From Deltaproteobacteria bacterium HGW-Deltaproteobacteria-13 (GTDB lineage Bacteria > Desulfobacterota > Syntrophia > Syntrophales > Smithellaceae), in contig PHBJ01000007.1 of NCBI GenBank assembly GCA_002840555.1, forward strand, positions 45,750 to 109,749: a stretch of 64,000 bases of DNA. The letters are read 5' to 3'. Position 1 is the first letter of the stretch; each line of letters starts with the position of its first letter. Below the pieces are notes generated by a model, which was not told the DNA's origin, did not search any database, and saw nothing but the letters and a program-made list of their open reading frames with translations. Shown here piece by piece: positions 40,666 through 50,345 of this stretch. The position numbers and the translations under genes were made by a program.

Positions 40666-41286
40666 TTATTTTGCATTAAATGCAATGACATGTTTAGTTA
40701 AAATATTTCCAAGTTCCTTTTCTTTTCCCATATAAAAATGATCCGCGCCTTTAATGATGTCGACAGGTGAATCTATTTTTCGCGCAAGCGGAATTAAAAC
40801 ATCCAGAGCGCAGAATTGATCATGATCTCCACAGATCAATAAATCAACTTTATTCTTCAAATTATCCCATTTAAAATCAAAATAATCAATCGGCGGCGAA
40901 ACACACACGCTGTAAGAAAACGGATGGCTGTTTTCTTCCAGAATTTTTGAACCGACCCACGCGCCAAACGAATAACCGGCAAAAAACAATTCTTTCATTC
41001 CCTGTCTTTTCATATGTTCGCAAACAGCTGCGATATCTTCTTTTTCACCCTTCCCTTCATCATAGGCGCCGGTGCTGCCCCCTACTCCCCGGAAGTTAAA
41101 TCTTAACGTGGAAACATTTTCAGCGGCAAACGCTTCCTGGATAACCTCGACAACATTATTATACATCGAACCGCCCATCAGCGGATGCGGATGACAGATG
41201 ACAACGCCTTTTTCCCGAGAATCTTTGTTCCATAAACCTTCAATGACCCAGGAGCCGTTTTTTATATATACTTTCTCTTCCGGCAT
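40666..41286 (-). CDS. Alpha/beta-hydrolase, YheT/dienelactone-like
   Basis: The 206-residue protein is a compact alpha/beta-hydrolase with oxyanion loop VICHPHPLMGGSMYNNVV, nucleophile in FAGYSFGAWVGSK (GYSFG) near residue 103, acid in ICGDHDQF, and histidine in GADHFYMG. This subgroup is annotated as serine hydrolases of unclear substrate. The start ATG 41286 lies 8 bases after the stop of the OppF-like gene, so it is the last gene of a four-gene unit with pepA. Confidence 0.85.
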   Translation of the reverse strand: MPEEKVYIKNGSWVIEGLWNKDSREKGVVICHPHPLMGGSMYNNVVEVIQEAFAAENVSTLRFNFRGVGGSTGAYDEGKGEKEDIAAVCEHMKRQGMKELFFAGYSFGAWVGSKILEENSHPFSYSVCVSPPIDYFDFKWDNLKNKVDLLICGDHDQFCALDVLIPLARKIDSPVDIIKGADHFYMGKEKELGNILTKHVIAFNAK

Positions 41287-41294
41287 GATAACTC

Positions 41295-42263
41295 CTAAAT
41301 GGATCCCGCCCGATGGCAGGCGCAGAAGCTTTGTTCATCAAATTTTTCCAGCCGTGGTTCCACTCCGGCGCAAATATCGGTTCTATAAGGACAGCGGTTT
41401 TGAAAAGGACAGCCCTGATTATTTTCACTTCCCGCCTCTCCGTTGATTTTCATCATTCTTTCTTTCCGACGGGGATCGCAGGACGGCACAGCCGCAAGCA
41501 ACATGCGGGTATAGGGATGAAGCGGACGGTCATAGATATCCTTGTTTGACGCAAGTTCGACAATTTTACCCAGGTACATGACGGCCACGCGATCGGAAAT
41601 AAATCGAATAACGTTCAGATCATGAGAAATAAACAAATAGGTTAAATTGTAATCATTTTTTAAATCCTTGAGCAAATTGAGAATCTGCGCCTGAATGGAA
41701 ACATCAAGGGACGAAACCGGCTCATCGGCAATGATTAATTCCGGATTCAACACAAGCGCCCTCGCGATGCCGATTCGCTGCCGCTGCCCGCCGCTGAATT
41801 CATGCGAATAACGATGAGCCTGCTGGCTGTTCAGACCGACTTTTGCCATTATTTCCAGCGCCGCTTCGCTACGCTCCTTCCTGTTGCCCAGGTGATGGAT
41901 GGTCAGCGGTTCTTTGATTGTGCTCCCTGCGGACTTTCTGGGATTCAGTGACGAATAGGTATCCTGAAAAATTATCTGGACATTACGGCGATAGGACTTT
42001 AACGCTTCTTTCCCGTATGAAAAAATGTTTTCGCCTTTAAAATCAACATAACCGGATGAAGGCTTTTCCAGTCTGGTGATCAGGCGTGCCAGCGTTGATT
42101 TGCCGCAACCGGATTCGCCGACCAGCCCCAGAGTCTCACCTTGAAAAATGTGCAGATTAATATTGTTCACGGCGTAAATAATTCTCTTTTGTGAATTAAA
42201 GAAACCGCCGCTTAAGGTATATTTTTTATTCAATTCCCGTATTTCAACAAGGGTACTGGGCAT
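41295..42263 (-). CDS. Oligopeptide ABC transporter ATPase, OppF-like
   Basis: The 322-residue protein has the ABC motifs [49 protein letters not shown] (signature) and LIIADEPVSSLDVS, then a C-terminal oligopeptide-family tail with cysteines (CPFQNRCPYRTDIC). It would couple ATP hydrolysis to peptide import together with OppD. It follows the OppD-like gene by 19 bases. No permease or peptide-binding protein lies in the window. Confidence 0.93.
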   Translation of the reverse strand: MPSTLVEIRELNKKYTLSGGFFNSQKRIIYAVNNINLHIFQGETLGLVGESGCGKSTLARLITRLEKPSSGYVDFKGENIFSYGKEALKSYRRNVQIIFQDTYSSLNPRKSAGSTIKEPLTIHHLGNRKERSEAALEIMAKVGLNSQQAHRYSHEFSGGQRQRIGIARALVLNPELIIADEPVSSLDVSIQAQILNLLKDLKNDYNLTYLFISHDLNVIRFISDRVAVMYLGKIVELASNKDIYDRPLHPYTRMLLAAVPSCDPRRKERMMKINGEAGSENNQGCPFQNRCPYRTDICAGVEPRLEKFDEQSFCACHRAGSI

Positions 42264-42282
42264 GATCCACTCTCGAATCTAA

Positions 42283-43266
42283 TTATTTTTCTTTGCTGTA
42301 TTTCCAGCAGGACACAAAATGCCCCGGTTCAATTTCCGAAAGTTTATGTTCTTTTTGCGCACAGACTTCAACAGCATAAGAACACCTGTCATGAAAACGG
42401 CAACCCGGCGTTAAATCATATAAACTGGGAACAGAGCCCGGAATGGTTTTGAGGTGATCTTCTCTTTCCAAAGATTTTCCGCATCTGGCTGGAATAGATT
42501 CCAGCAGGCCTTGCGTATAGGGATGCAGGGGATGGGCAAACAATCCCTCCACGGACGAACTTTCCACTATTTTTCCCGCATACATTACGGCAACTTTCTG
42601 GGCGGCTTCGGCGACCACGCCTAAATCATGTGTGATTAAAACAACCGCCATATTATTCTTCCGCTTCAGATCGGAAATCAATTCCAGGATCTGCGCCTGA
42701 ATGGTAACATCCAGAGCGGTCGTGGGTTCATCGGCCAAAAGCAGTTTGGGGTGGCAGGACATGGCCATGGCGATCATGACGCGCTGTCGCATACCACCGC
42801 TCAGATTGTGCGGATAATCCCCCGCGCGTTTTTGCGGATCGGCAATTCCTACATCGCGCAGCAGTTCAATGCTCAGATCCATTGCCTGTTTTGCCGGAAG
42901 ATTTTGATGCAGCCGGACCGCCTCGGCAATTTGTTCACCAACGCGAAAAACAGGATTGAGCGAAGTCATCGGCTCCTGAAAAATCATGGAGATTTCGCTG
43001 CCGCGACGGTGCCGCATTTCTTCTTCCGGCAATTTCAATAAATCATTTCCGGAAAACAGTATTTCGCCGCTGATAATTTTACCGTTTGCGGGCACAAGAC
43101 GCATGACCGAAAGGGCCAGCATTGTTTTGCCGCAGCCGGACTCGCCGACAATTCCCAGAGTTTCTCCGGAATTGATTTTCAGCGAAACGCCGTCAACAGC
43201 TTTAATCCTTCCCCGGACGGTATCAAATACCGTCATCAAATCTTTTATTTCCAGTAAAGGATGCAT
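42283..43266 (-). CDS. Oligopeptide ABC transporter ATPase, OppD-like
   Basis: The 327-residue protein carries [53 protein letters not shown] and [14 protein letters not shown], and a C-terminal cysteine tail ([14 protein letters not shown]), as in OppD/DppD. Its ATG 43266 is 2 bases after the stop of pepA, so the two are one unit. The partners for a complete importer must be elsewhere, or these ATPases could serve several permeases. Confidence 0.93.
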   Translation of the reverse strand: MHPLLEIKDLMTVFDTVRGRIKAVDGVSLKINSGETLGIVGESGCGKTMLALSVMRLVPANGKIISGEILFSGNDLLKLPEEEMRHRRGSEISMIFQEPMTSLNPVFRVGEQIAEAVRLHQNLPAKQAMDLSIELLRDVGIADPQKRAGDYPHNLSGGMRQRVMIAMAMSCHPKLLLADEPTTALDVTIQAQILELISDLKRKNNMAVVLITHDLGVVAEAAQKVAVMYAGKIVESSSVEGLFAHPLHPYTQGLLESIPARCGKSLEREDHLKTIPGSVPSLYDLTPGCRFHDRCSYAVEVCAQKEHKLSEIEPGHFVSCWKYSKEK

Positions 43267-43268
43267 AT

Positions 43269-44768
43269 CTATTTTTCGACACGATTGCGGAGAAATTCCA
43301 CAAGCAGCCGGACCGTGATCCCCGATGCCCCTTTGGGAATATAAGCCTTGTCCTTCGCTGTCCAGGCAGGACCGGCAATATCCAGATGCACCCAGGGAAC
43401 GTCTCCGACAAATTTGCTTAAAAACGCGGCGGCGGTAATCGTGCCGGCAGGCCGGCCGCCGGTATTTTTATAATCGGCAATATCGCTTTTGATCTGTTCG
43501 TGATATTTCTCCCAAAGCGGTAATTCCCAGACAAGTTCTCCCGTATTTTTGGCGGCGCTATCGATTTCTTTTTTGAGTTTATCGTCGGTGCCCAGCATGC
43601 CGATCACGTCATCGCCCAGAGCGATGACACAGGCGCCGGTAAGGGTAGCCACGTCAACAACAGCCTGAGGTTTATATTCGGATGCGTAAGCAAGGGCATC
43701 AGACAGAATTAAGCGGCCCTCGGCATCCGTATTAAGAACTTCAATCGTTTTTCCGGAATAGGATTTTAAAATATCGCCCGGTTTTAAAGCTGAGCCTCCG
43801 GGCAGATTTTCCGTGGCGGGAATGAGTGCGGTAATGTTCAACGGAAGCTGTAAATCGGCGGCGGCCATAATCGCTCCCATAACCGCAGCTCCGCCGGACA
43901 TGTCTGTTTTCATTTCATCCATTTTTTCCGCCGGTTTTATGGATATTCCTCCGCTGTCGAAGGTCAATCCCTTGCCGACCAAAACAATCGGCGCCATGTT
44001 TTTTTTGCCGCCCGAATATTCCAGAATAATAAACTTCGGTTCTTCGTTGCTTCCTGAGGCGACACCCAGGAGTGCATTCATTCCCATTTCTTTCATCTTG
44101 TTTTTATCTAAAACTTTGCAGGATACATTTTTTCTCCCGGCAATTTCACGCGCTTTTTGCGCCATCATAGAGGGCGTCATTTCATTTGCCGGAGCGGAAA
44201 TAAGATCGCGAGCAAAATAAACGGCATCGGCAATGATCCGCGCTTTTTTTACCGCCGATTCAACTAAAGAAAAATCTTTTGCATCGGTAACAATATTTAA
44301 TTCATCCATATCTTTTAAATCTTCACGACCGACGGTTTTATACGGCGTATATTGATAAAGCCCCAATAGGGAGCCTTCCACTGCCGCCTGGACTACCTGA
44401 TCTTTTTTTCCGGGAATAAGATTTAAATTAATGGAAGCTGCCGCTTCCCTGATATTCATATCGCGCAGATGCCGCAGAGCCGAGGCAAAAGCGGCGCGAA
44501 GGTTCTCCAGATTAAACTCACTTTGTTTTCCCAGGCCCGTCAGGACGATTCTTTTTGATGGCAACGATCCTCTGGTGTAAATTACGGCTACTTGAGAAGG
44601 CTTTGCCTCGAAATCGCGACTGGCGATCAATTCACTGATTAATCCGCCGCTTAATTTATCGATCTTGAGCGCATCTCCAGTCATTTTTTTGCTGTCTTCA
44701 AACAATGTCAGAATAATCGCCTCACTTTTTATATCGGCAGGCACACCTTTTTTGACAAATACGTTCAC
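43269..44768 (-). CDS. pepA: Leucyl aminopeptidase
   Basis: The 499-residue protein is an M17 peptidase: VLVGKGLTFDSGGISIKPA and KMDEMKTDMSGGAAV hold the metal ligands (K, D, D), and NTDAEGRLILSDALAY holds the remaining acids, near residues 270-360. It removes N-terminal residues from peptides in the cytoplasm with two zinc or manganese ions. It is the first gene of the unit that continues with the peptide ATPases, a logical link between peptide uptake and breakdown. Confidence 0.95.
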   Translation of the reverse strand: MNVFVKKGVPADIKSEAIILTLFEDSKKMTGDALKIDKLSGGLISELIASRDFEAKPSQVAVIYTRGSLPSKRIVLTGLGKQSEFNLENLRAAFASALRHLRDMNIREAAASINLNLIPGKKDQVVQAAVEGSLLGLYQYTPYKTVGREDLKDMDELNIVTDAKDFSLVESAVKKARIIADAVYFARDLISAPANEMTPSMMAQKAREIAGRKNVSCKVLDKNKMKEMGMNALLGVASGSNEEPKFIILEYSGGKKNMAPIVLVGKGLTFDSGGISIKPAEKMDEMKTDMSGGAAVMGAIMAAADLQLPLNITALIPATENLPGGSALKPGDILKSYSGKTIEVLNTDAEGRLILSDALAYASEYKPQAVVDVATLTGACVIALGDDVIGMLGTDDKLKKEIDSAAKNTGELVWELPLWEKYHEQIKSDIADYKNTGGRPAGTITAAAFLSKFVGDVPWVHLDIAGPAWTAKDKAYIPKGASGITVRLLVEFLRNRVEK

Positions 44769-44914
44769 CTTCTCTTCCTCCTAAAATAATTCCATTGATC
44801 AACCCGGTTTGTCGAGACCTTTGAAAAACACTTGTTCGTTTTTGCCGTTGTGCAAAGCTCTCTTGTCGTAGATAACACATCGATAAAAAAAGTCAATTAT
44901 TAAGCGGCAAGCAA

Positions 44915-44950
44915 CAAAAAAGCCGGCGTCTTTTTGAGATGCCGGCTTTT
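44915..44950 (-). terminator. Terminator after the fused pilin gene
   Basis: AAAAGCCGGCGTC at 44918-44930 pairs with GATGCCGGCTTTT at 44938-44950 over a seven-base loop. On the minus strand the stem is followed by a T run (44920-44915), giving a rho-independent terminator for the pilin cluster. The stem begins 16 bases beyond the stop codon of the long gene. Confidence 0.85.
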
Positions 44951-44965
44951 CGTTTTCACCGTAAG

Positions 44966-47900
44966 CTACTGCTGAATGGGCGAGAGGAATCCGGTGCCGA
45001 ATTTAATATCCATTTGGATACCGAAATCATCGTAGGAAGTGTAAGTGCCCGCGCTGCTCGATGTAATCAGCGCAACGTAATCGCCCGGCGTAGAGAAAGT
45101 GCTTGTGGGGCTTGTCCAGACCGGTGACGTCAGCGCCGCCGTCCGGATGACGGTATTATAGAAATCACTTGTATTCAATGCCGGCACAAAGGATGCTACG
45201 TTTCCCTGGCTGTCAGGCGTTGTGTTCACATACAGGCGAGGTATGATGGACACGTCAGTGATCCTGAATCGGCTGGGGGGTGTCGCCGTGAAGATAAGAT
45301 TTCCCGTGGCTGTTGCCGTTATAACATCCGTGTATGTGCCATTCGCAGTGACTGTTCGCACAGGAACTCCTCCAAGTGTATAAGAAAACGAACGGCCGGC
45401 CCCTGTTCCGCCCCAATTGGAAACGGATACGGAAACATCATAGGTTACGCCGGCAGTAATGGCCAGAGCAGGACTAGGCTGCGCGGTTCCGCTGCTGTTT
45501 CCGTCTTTAATCAAAACACCTCCATAGATCGGCGTATGCCAACCGGCGCCCATGGTCCAATCCCCCTGAGTCAAAGACGGAGCTATGTTCGTACCGAAAT
45601 TAGAGTCCCACTGCATCAGGGTGAAGAAGTCATTACCCGCCGGCGAATCGGTCGGAAGTCCCGCGGTTGTATCTGTCTGATCGTCCGGCGGCCATAAGTG
45701 ACCTGCCAGGAAGATCGCGCCGTCCCTGACATTGCCTATGCGGGTGTTGTTTGCCTGTACTGTATCTCCCGCCACTGGAGATTTATTATCGCTGTAATAG
45801 ACCATGATGTAATTTGCCTTTGTTGCCGCCTGCGTACCGGAGGCCTGAGCATAGATGACGCCGCTTATCCCATCGTCAATGTAGATGTTCTCACCGCTGC
45901 TGAATGGAGCGCTTATGGTGCCGTCGTCATTGACCACCGGATTCAAAATCAGCGTTCCGGCTGCCGAATTTGTGCCTGCCGCCCCCCACGCAGCGGTCAT
46001 AATGGGCGTGCCAATAATACGCCACTTCTTGGTCCCGCCGTTAGTAACGATGTCGCCGTATTTGAGATGCCTGCCGTCGGTATCGACCATACCCGAAGTA
46101 AAGGGCAGTTCATAGCCTTCGATAAGCCTGACCATCAGTGAGGACCAATCCTTGAGGCGAAGATCAGCTCCTGTTCCGGTGGTCAAATTGTCCGCCGCAA
46201 CGATTGTGTGATAGGCAAGTATCTTGAAACTGCCACTGGCGCCCGTGGCGGCACCGTTGCGCTGCCATAAAATGATCCCCGGATCGGAATAGCGCGCCTG
46301 CGTTCCTGCGAATGCGCTACCGCTGATAAATTCGCTTGATGGATAGGATGTAAACGGCCGCAAAGCAGGATTAATATCATCATTATTAGCAAAAGCACCA
46401 CAAATCCACAGAAAGCAATCGGAAGTTTGTCTCTGCCGGATAAACGATAAACCATAGGTATACATATCGGTATTATTCGAATTGGGCCGGAATCGGAAGC
46501 CCAGACCGGCCATCCAGTAGGGTTGCGTATTTTTCACCTTGACCTGAACGTCGTAACTGAGGCAGCCGCCGGAATCCTGCCAGGATTGCTCAAGCTTCGT
46601 GTCGGTATTGCTCCAGTTAAAGAAATTAATCGCCCAAAGGCCGTCATGGCCCCAGCCGGCAAGCCCCAACAACCAGTTGAGAAACCAGCTTCCCGTTGTC
46701 GTCGGATCCACAACGGAGGTAACGTTCATCGCACCGCCGCTGACCGTATGCGTCCCCATTTGCGCATTACCGCCCTGCGCAGAGAACCAATTGGTGTCAT
46801 TATTGAACTGGTCTTCGAAATGAGCCTTTCTGAATCCGCCGTTGTCCCCCAACCAGCCGATAGGAACATTGTAGATTACCTCGCGGGAGGCGCTGCCGAT
46901 AGTCCCGGTAGAAGAGAGGCGGAGGAATCTGTCAAGAATAAGTTTGTCTGTCGCGGCAAAGGTGGTTGTCCAGGCGGCAGCATTTTTATTCCTGTCTGCT
47001 TTGGTAATATTGTAAAGAATGGTTCCCGAACGTTTCGTATAATTGTATTTTTCTCCTTTGAGTATAAAATTACCATTCAACAGGGGGAAAACGCCATAAA
47101 CACCGGTTGTATTGCTTAAAGTCAGGGTGCCGCCCTTGGAAACGGATGTTCCTGTCGGATAGGCGCCCGTCTGAACATATAACCCGGCTGCCTTTCCGGC
47201 AGCCAGGGGAGAAGATAAATTGAAGGTGAGCGTATTCCCTGAAACGCTGAAACCACTGTAGGAATAGTAAGTGCTGTCATTCGGATAATCAATCAAGATA
47301 TATCCACTGGATGATGTTCCGGCAAACTCCGAGGGAATTGTTCCGTATACGGTCGTTGAAAGAGACGTTGCCCCGGCGCCGGCCGCCTGCGTTTTAAACC
47401 ATAATGGATATACAATGGTCTTGAATGCTCCCTGATTGTCTGAAAGATTGCAGGTCTTGTTGTTGATTTCCGTCAGTGCGGCATCCTTGTTAGTGGCATT
47501 GAGAAACAGACTGCCTGCGTAACGGTACCCTGACTCCGCAAGAAAATAAGCTTTACGTCCCTGATCCGCATAGACCTGATTCATGGAGGAGGCGGAAAAT
47601 AGCGGAAGCATGGCTGCTGCAAGCGCCGCCATGATCACCATCGTAATAATCAAACCTATCAGGATGCTGCCCCGCTCGCGAAACACGCCGGTATGAAACG
47701 GAAGTCCTCCGCGGAAGGCGGAAAACACCGCGCCGGTTGCAATCAGCGAAACAATTAATATGAAAGGAATCGCCAGAGGCGCGTACATGAAACAGAATAC
47801 CAATGCGACAAACGGCGCAAGGAGGCATCTTACCGCCCACATAGCAATAGGACGGTTGCGAATTAAATCCGCCGCCGCAGGCCCGTGCAGGTAGTACTGT

Positions 47901-48673
47901 TTAACAAACCATCTTCCTGCCTGAAAGGACAGAAGATACCGGTCGCGAAAATCCCTCAGAATCTGAACCATCGGATGTGCCGGATTTCCGTAAGCCGCTG
48001 TCGCCACGAAGCAGCCGGGGTAGCTCACGGTCGGAGGCGGACTCACGGTGGGTGATGTTCCGCCAAGATTTCCGTTATTCCTGGGAGAAATACGGGTGGT
48101 GAGGGTAAGAGGAACTGTCCCTCCGCGGTCAGGCAGGTTCAGTGTCATAGAAATATCTACTGCACTGAGAAGAGCAATGTCGTTTGCCGCCGGCCAAGTC
48201 GTAAAGGAAGTGCTGCCCGTATAATAGGTAAACGTGAGCGCGCTGACATGGTCAATCAGAATATCACCGGTTGCCGGATCGTATGAGTTGACGGCGATTT
48301 TCACGGCATTGGCCGCGCTGTCAAACCCGATCGTCCGGTCTCCCGCGGTATTTGTTATAGGAAGAACGGTCTGGGTCGCGTCGGAAGGAATTCTGACCAT
48401 TTCGATAATTTCTCTGGTGATACGGGACATGGCCATTTGGGCTTTTTGAGTGGTCGCCGAATTTTCCTTGACCCTCGTATATCCGCTAACCGCCGAGACG
48501 ATCGCCATTCCGCCAAGCGCGGCCAGAATACCCACAATAAGAAGAACCGCTATGATTTCGATAAGCGTAAAACCTTTTTGCGATCGGGTGTCCCTTTCAT
48601 TGTTCACAGAGGAAAGCCTTCTGTTTTCGGAATAAAACAGCGGTTTAATTTTTAAATATTTTTTTATAAACAT
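44966..48673 (-). CDS. Fused prepilin, CFI-box module and second pilin/PilX-like module
   Basis: This 1235-residue frame has several parts. Residues 34-39 read GFTLIE, a type IV prepilin peptidase site with glutamate at +5, followed by a hydrophobic helix (about 40-62). Residues 221-320 are a CFI-box C-terminal module: CFVATAAYGNPAHP, then two hydrophobic stretches. Residues 335-360 are a second pilin/PilX-like helix (GSILIGLIITMVIMAALAA) with an AESGYRYA motif typical of PilX-like minor pilins. The remaining 850 residues are extracellular beta-like sequence; HFEDQFNNDTNWFSAQGGN resembles a concanavalin/LamG-like start. No stop interrupts it. The start is ATG 48673 with GGAG 7 bases upstream; GTG 48607 would shorten the leader. 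It might be three genes joined by mutation; see findings. Confidence 0.9.
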   Translation of the reverse strand: MFIKKYLKIKPLFYSENRRLSSVNNERDTRSQKGFTLIEIIAVLLIVGILAALGGMAIVSAVSGYTRVKENSATTQKAQMAMSRITREIIEMVRIPSDATQTVLPITNTAGDRTIGFDSAANAVKIAVNSYDPATGDILIDHVSALTFTYYTGSTSFTTWPAANDIALLSAVDISMTLNLPDRGGTVPLTLTTRISPRNNGNLGGTSPTVSPPPTVSYPGCFVATAAYGNPAHPMVQILRDFRDRYLLSFQAGRWFVKQYYLHGPAAADLIRNRPIAMWAVRCLLAPFVALVFCFMYAPLAIPFILIVSLIATGAVFSAFRGGLPFHTGVFRERGSILIGLIITMVIMAALAAAMLPLFSASSMNQVYADQGRKAYFLAESGYRYAGSLFLNATNKDAALTEINNKTCNLSDNQGAFKTIVYPLWFKTQAAGAGATSLSTTVYGTIPSEFAGTSSSGYILIDYPNDSTYYSYSGFSVSGNTLTFNLSSPLAAGKAAGLYVQTGAYPTGTSVSKGGTLTLSNTTGVYGVFPLLNGNFILKGEKYNYTKRSGTILYNITKADRNKNAAAWTTTFAATDKLILDRFLRLSSTGTIGSASREVIYNVPIGWLGDNGGFRKAHFEDQFNNDTNWFSAQGGNAQMGTHTVSGGAMNVTSVVDPTTTGSWFLNWLLGLAGWGHDGLWAINFFNWSNTDTKLEQSWQDSGGCLSYDVQVKVKNTQPYWMAGLGFRFRPNSNNTDMYTYGLSFIRQRQTSDCFLWICGAFANNDDINPALRPFTSYPSSEFISGSAFAGTQARYSDPGIILWQRNGAATGASGSFKILAYHTIVAADNLTTGTGADLRLKDWSSLMVRLIEGYELPFTSGMVDTDGRHLKYGDIVTNGGTKKWRIIGTPIMTAAWGAAGTNSAAGTLILNPVVNDDGTISAPFSSGENIYIDDGISGVIYAQASGTQAATKANYIMVYYSDNKSPVAGDTVQANNTRIGNVRDGAIFLAGHLWPPDDQTDTTAGLPTDSPAGNDFFTLMQWDSNFGTNIAPSLTQGDWTMGAGWHTPIYGGVLIKDGNSSGTAQPSPALAITAGVTYDVSVSVSNWGGTGAGRSFSYTLGGVPVRTVTANGTYTDVITATATGNLIFTATPPSRFRITDVSIIPRLYVNTTPDSQGNVASFVPALNTSDFYNTVIRTAALTSPVWTSPTSTFSTPGDYVALITSSSAGTYTSYDDFGIQMDIKFGTGFLSPIQQ

Positions 48674-48738
48674 AATCCTACTCCATAAAAATTGCGTAAA
48701 CCAAATGTTTCTGATCGTTAAGGTTTCTCTTGATCATC

Positions 48739-49173
48739 TTACTGCGTAAAAAGCGCAGTAACCGACAGCCCCTTATATATAATTGTCACCTTGAGAACTT
48801 TACCGTTGGCGTCCGTGGTAGCCGGCTCTGAGACAGGAGTTCCCGCGGGAAACGCTGTGAACCTTTTCGTGACAGCCGTATAACCGGTACCATAGTCTGT
48901 CGATAGCGCGTCGATCTTTGTTTTTAAATCGGTCAAGGGCGTAGATGAAGTGGACATCAGTTTCCTGTAATCCGCCCCGATGTTTTCCATAATCGAGTTC
49001 AGATAGGCGCCGCCTTGCGCCGCGAAAACGGGATTGGCGCTCTTCATCACGTTAGAACCGACGAAGGACACCAGCATGGCGCCAAGAACAGCCGCCACAA
49101 CGAGCGAGACAATGACCTCGACCAGGGTAAAACCTCCGCTGCTCTTCATTTTGTAAAATTGTTTGCAATTCAT
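48739..49173 (-). CDS. Type IV prepilin-like protein
   Basis: The 144-residue protein has a prepilin site GFTLVEVIVSLVVAAVLGA near residue 14, with glutamate at +5, and a hydrophobic helix. The remaining part has short beta-like segments but no disulphide pair: only one cysteine, in the leader. Its length suits a minor pilin or pseudopilin of the GspI/PilV type. It lies 22 bases downstream of the FimT-like gene and 65 bases upstream of the fused pilin gene, all on one strand. Confidence 0.88.
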   Translation of the reverse strand: MNCKQFYKMKSSGGFTLVEVIVSLVVAAVLGAMLVSFVGSNVMKSANPVFAAQGGAYLNSIMENIGADYRKLMSTSSTPLTDLKTKIDALSTDYGTGYTAVTKRFTAFPAGTPVSEPATTDANGKVLKVTIIYKGLSVTALFTQ

Positions 49174-49195
49174 ACCAATTCCTCCAATAAAATAT

Positions 49196-49705
49196 CTACG
49201 GAATGAAGCCTGAGTTTTTCGTTATGGTAATGGCGCCACAGTTGGGAGTAATATTGCCGCAGTTTGTGGCCAGCGTAATATTTGCCGTTACCGGAATACC
49301 GGAGGTATCAACCGGACTGCCATAGGCGTCAAAAATAATGATATTGGGTGTAATCGTCAGACGGGATTTTTTTGTCGTCAGATTGACCGTGGCATCATTT
49401 TCTCCGGGAATCAGAACCGGTGTTGTGGACCCAACCCCTTTAAAAAGATAATAGGATGTTGCGGAAAAGTTGATGCCCCAGTAGGTTGAGGGGTTGTTGA
49501 TAGTTCCCGAATTCATCGCCCGGACTTGCGCCAGGCGAAGATGAGCTTTAACAACTTCCACCTGAGACGCAAGATCATAGTTGGCTGTACTGGTCATCCG
49601 AACAATTGCGACTACTGCTATAATCCCGATAATCACCAGGACTGAAATAACTTCGATCATCGTGAATCCGCCATGACCGTTAATCTGTTTTACGGCTCGC
49701 TTCAT
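49196..49705 (-). CDS. FimT/GspH-like prepilin
   Basis: The 169-residue protein has GFTMIEVISVLVIIGIIAVVA at residues 13-33, a prepilin peptidase site followed by the N-terminal helix. LAQVRAMNSG in the next segment (about residue 60) is typical of GspH/FimT minor pilins. The C-terminal part holds two cysteines (NCGNITPNCG) that may form a small loop. The start ATG 49705 overlaps the stop of the upstream membrane protein (ATGA), so the genes are translationally coupled. Confidence 0.9.
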   Translation of the reverse strand: MKRAVKQINGHGGFTMIEVISVLVIIGIIAVVAIVRMTSTANYDLASQVEVVKAHLRLAQVRAMNSGTINNPSTYWGINFSATSYYLFKGVGSTTPVLIPGENDATVNLTTKKSRLTITPNIIIFDAYGSPVDTSGIPVTANITLATNCGNITPNCGAITITKNSGFIP

Positions 49706-50307
49706 CCGCGCACCTCCGCGAAAATAGTTTCCGGGTGATAGCGGTCAATCGCCAATCCCAATAAAAAGGCTATGCTCAACCCGGTTATCGAAAAAATGAT
49801 GGCAAAAAAGATCGCCACGGGAATATGGACGGACAAAGCGCCCAGACAACAATTAATGATTATCAGAACCGCATAAAGTAATGTTCCCGCGCGGACGAAA
49901 CCGACGGCGGTATCGCCATTTTTGTAAAGGGCAATGCCTGTTAATGTAAGTTCAGCGGCAAGAAGAAGGCCGAAGAAAGGCTGAAACAAAAACCAGCCAT
50001 TGATGGGCCCGACAGGCGGAAACCAAATACCCAACATAAGAATAAACCCCAAAACCAGATAGAAGAATCCTGTCAGAAAAAAGTAAAAAGCACATTCCGT
50101 CCTGGTTACTGAATCACGAAACCCGAAGTTCAGACTCGTAGCGAACAGATGCCGGAAAGAAAACGGCAGTGAAATTTCTCTTGCTTCGGATAGCCTCGCC
50201 ATTACCCCGGACGTAAAATTCTGCGGAGGCTGCTTTTGGGGAACATTTTCCATGATTTGTATCAAATCCCGGAATTGCACCATGTTTTTATTCTCATTTT
50301 TAAACAT
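49702..50307 (-). CDS. Membrane protein, possible anti-sigma factor for the upstream ECF sigma
   Basis: The 201-residue protein has a short cytoplasmic N-terminus (to about 60) with VQFRDLIQIMENVPQKQPPQNFT, followed by four membrane helices (about 70-180) and a short tail. The order sigma factor, membrane protein, regulated genes is the classical arrangement for an ECF sigma and its membrane anti-sigma. I see no ZAS zinc motif (H-x3-C-x2-C), so the call rests on position and topology. The start could also be ATG 50283. It is coupled to the FimT-like gene. Confidence 0.6.
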   Translation of the reverse strand: MFKNENKNMVQFRDLIQIMENVPQKQPPQNFTSGVMARLSEAREISLPFSFRHLFATSLNFGFRDSVTRTECAFYFFLTGFFYLVLGFILMLGIWFPPVGPINGWFLFQPFFGLLLAAELTLTGIALYKNGDTAVGFVRAGTLLYAVLIIINCCLGALSVHIPVAIFFAIIFSITGLSIAFLLGLAIDRYHPETIFAEVRG

Positions 50308-50345
50308 TATCCGTCAAATCCCCCTCTATATGATACTATACAATA

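Noticed and set aside
46523..47119. A 198-codon plus-strand frame inside the fused pilin gene
   Set aside because: It is antisense to the long frame, has no ribosome binding site or family motif, and its composition is that of a shadow of the opposite coding strand.
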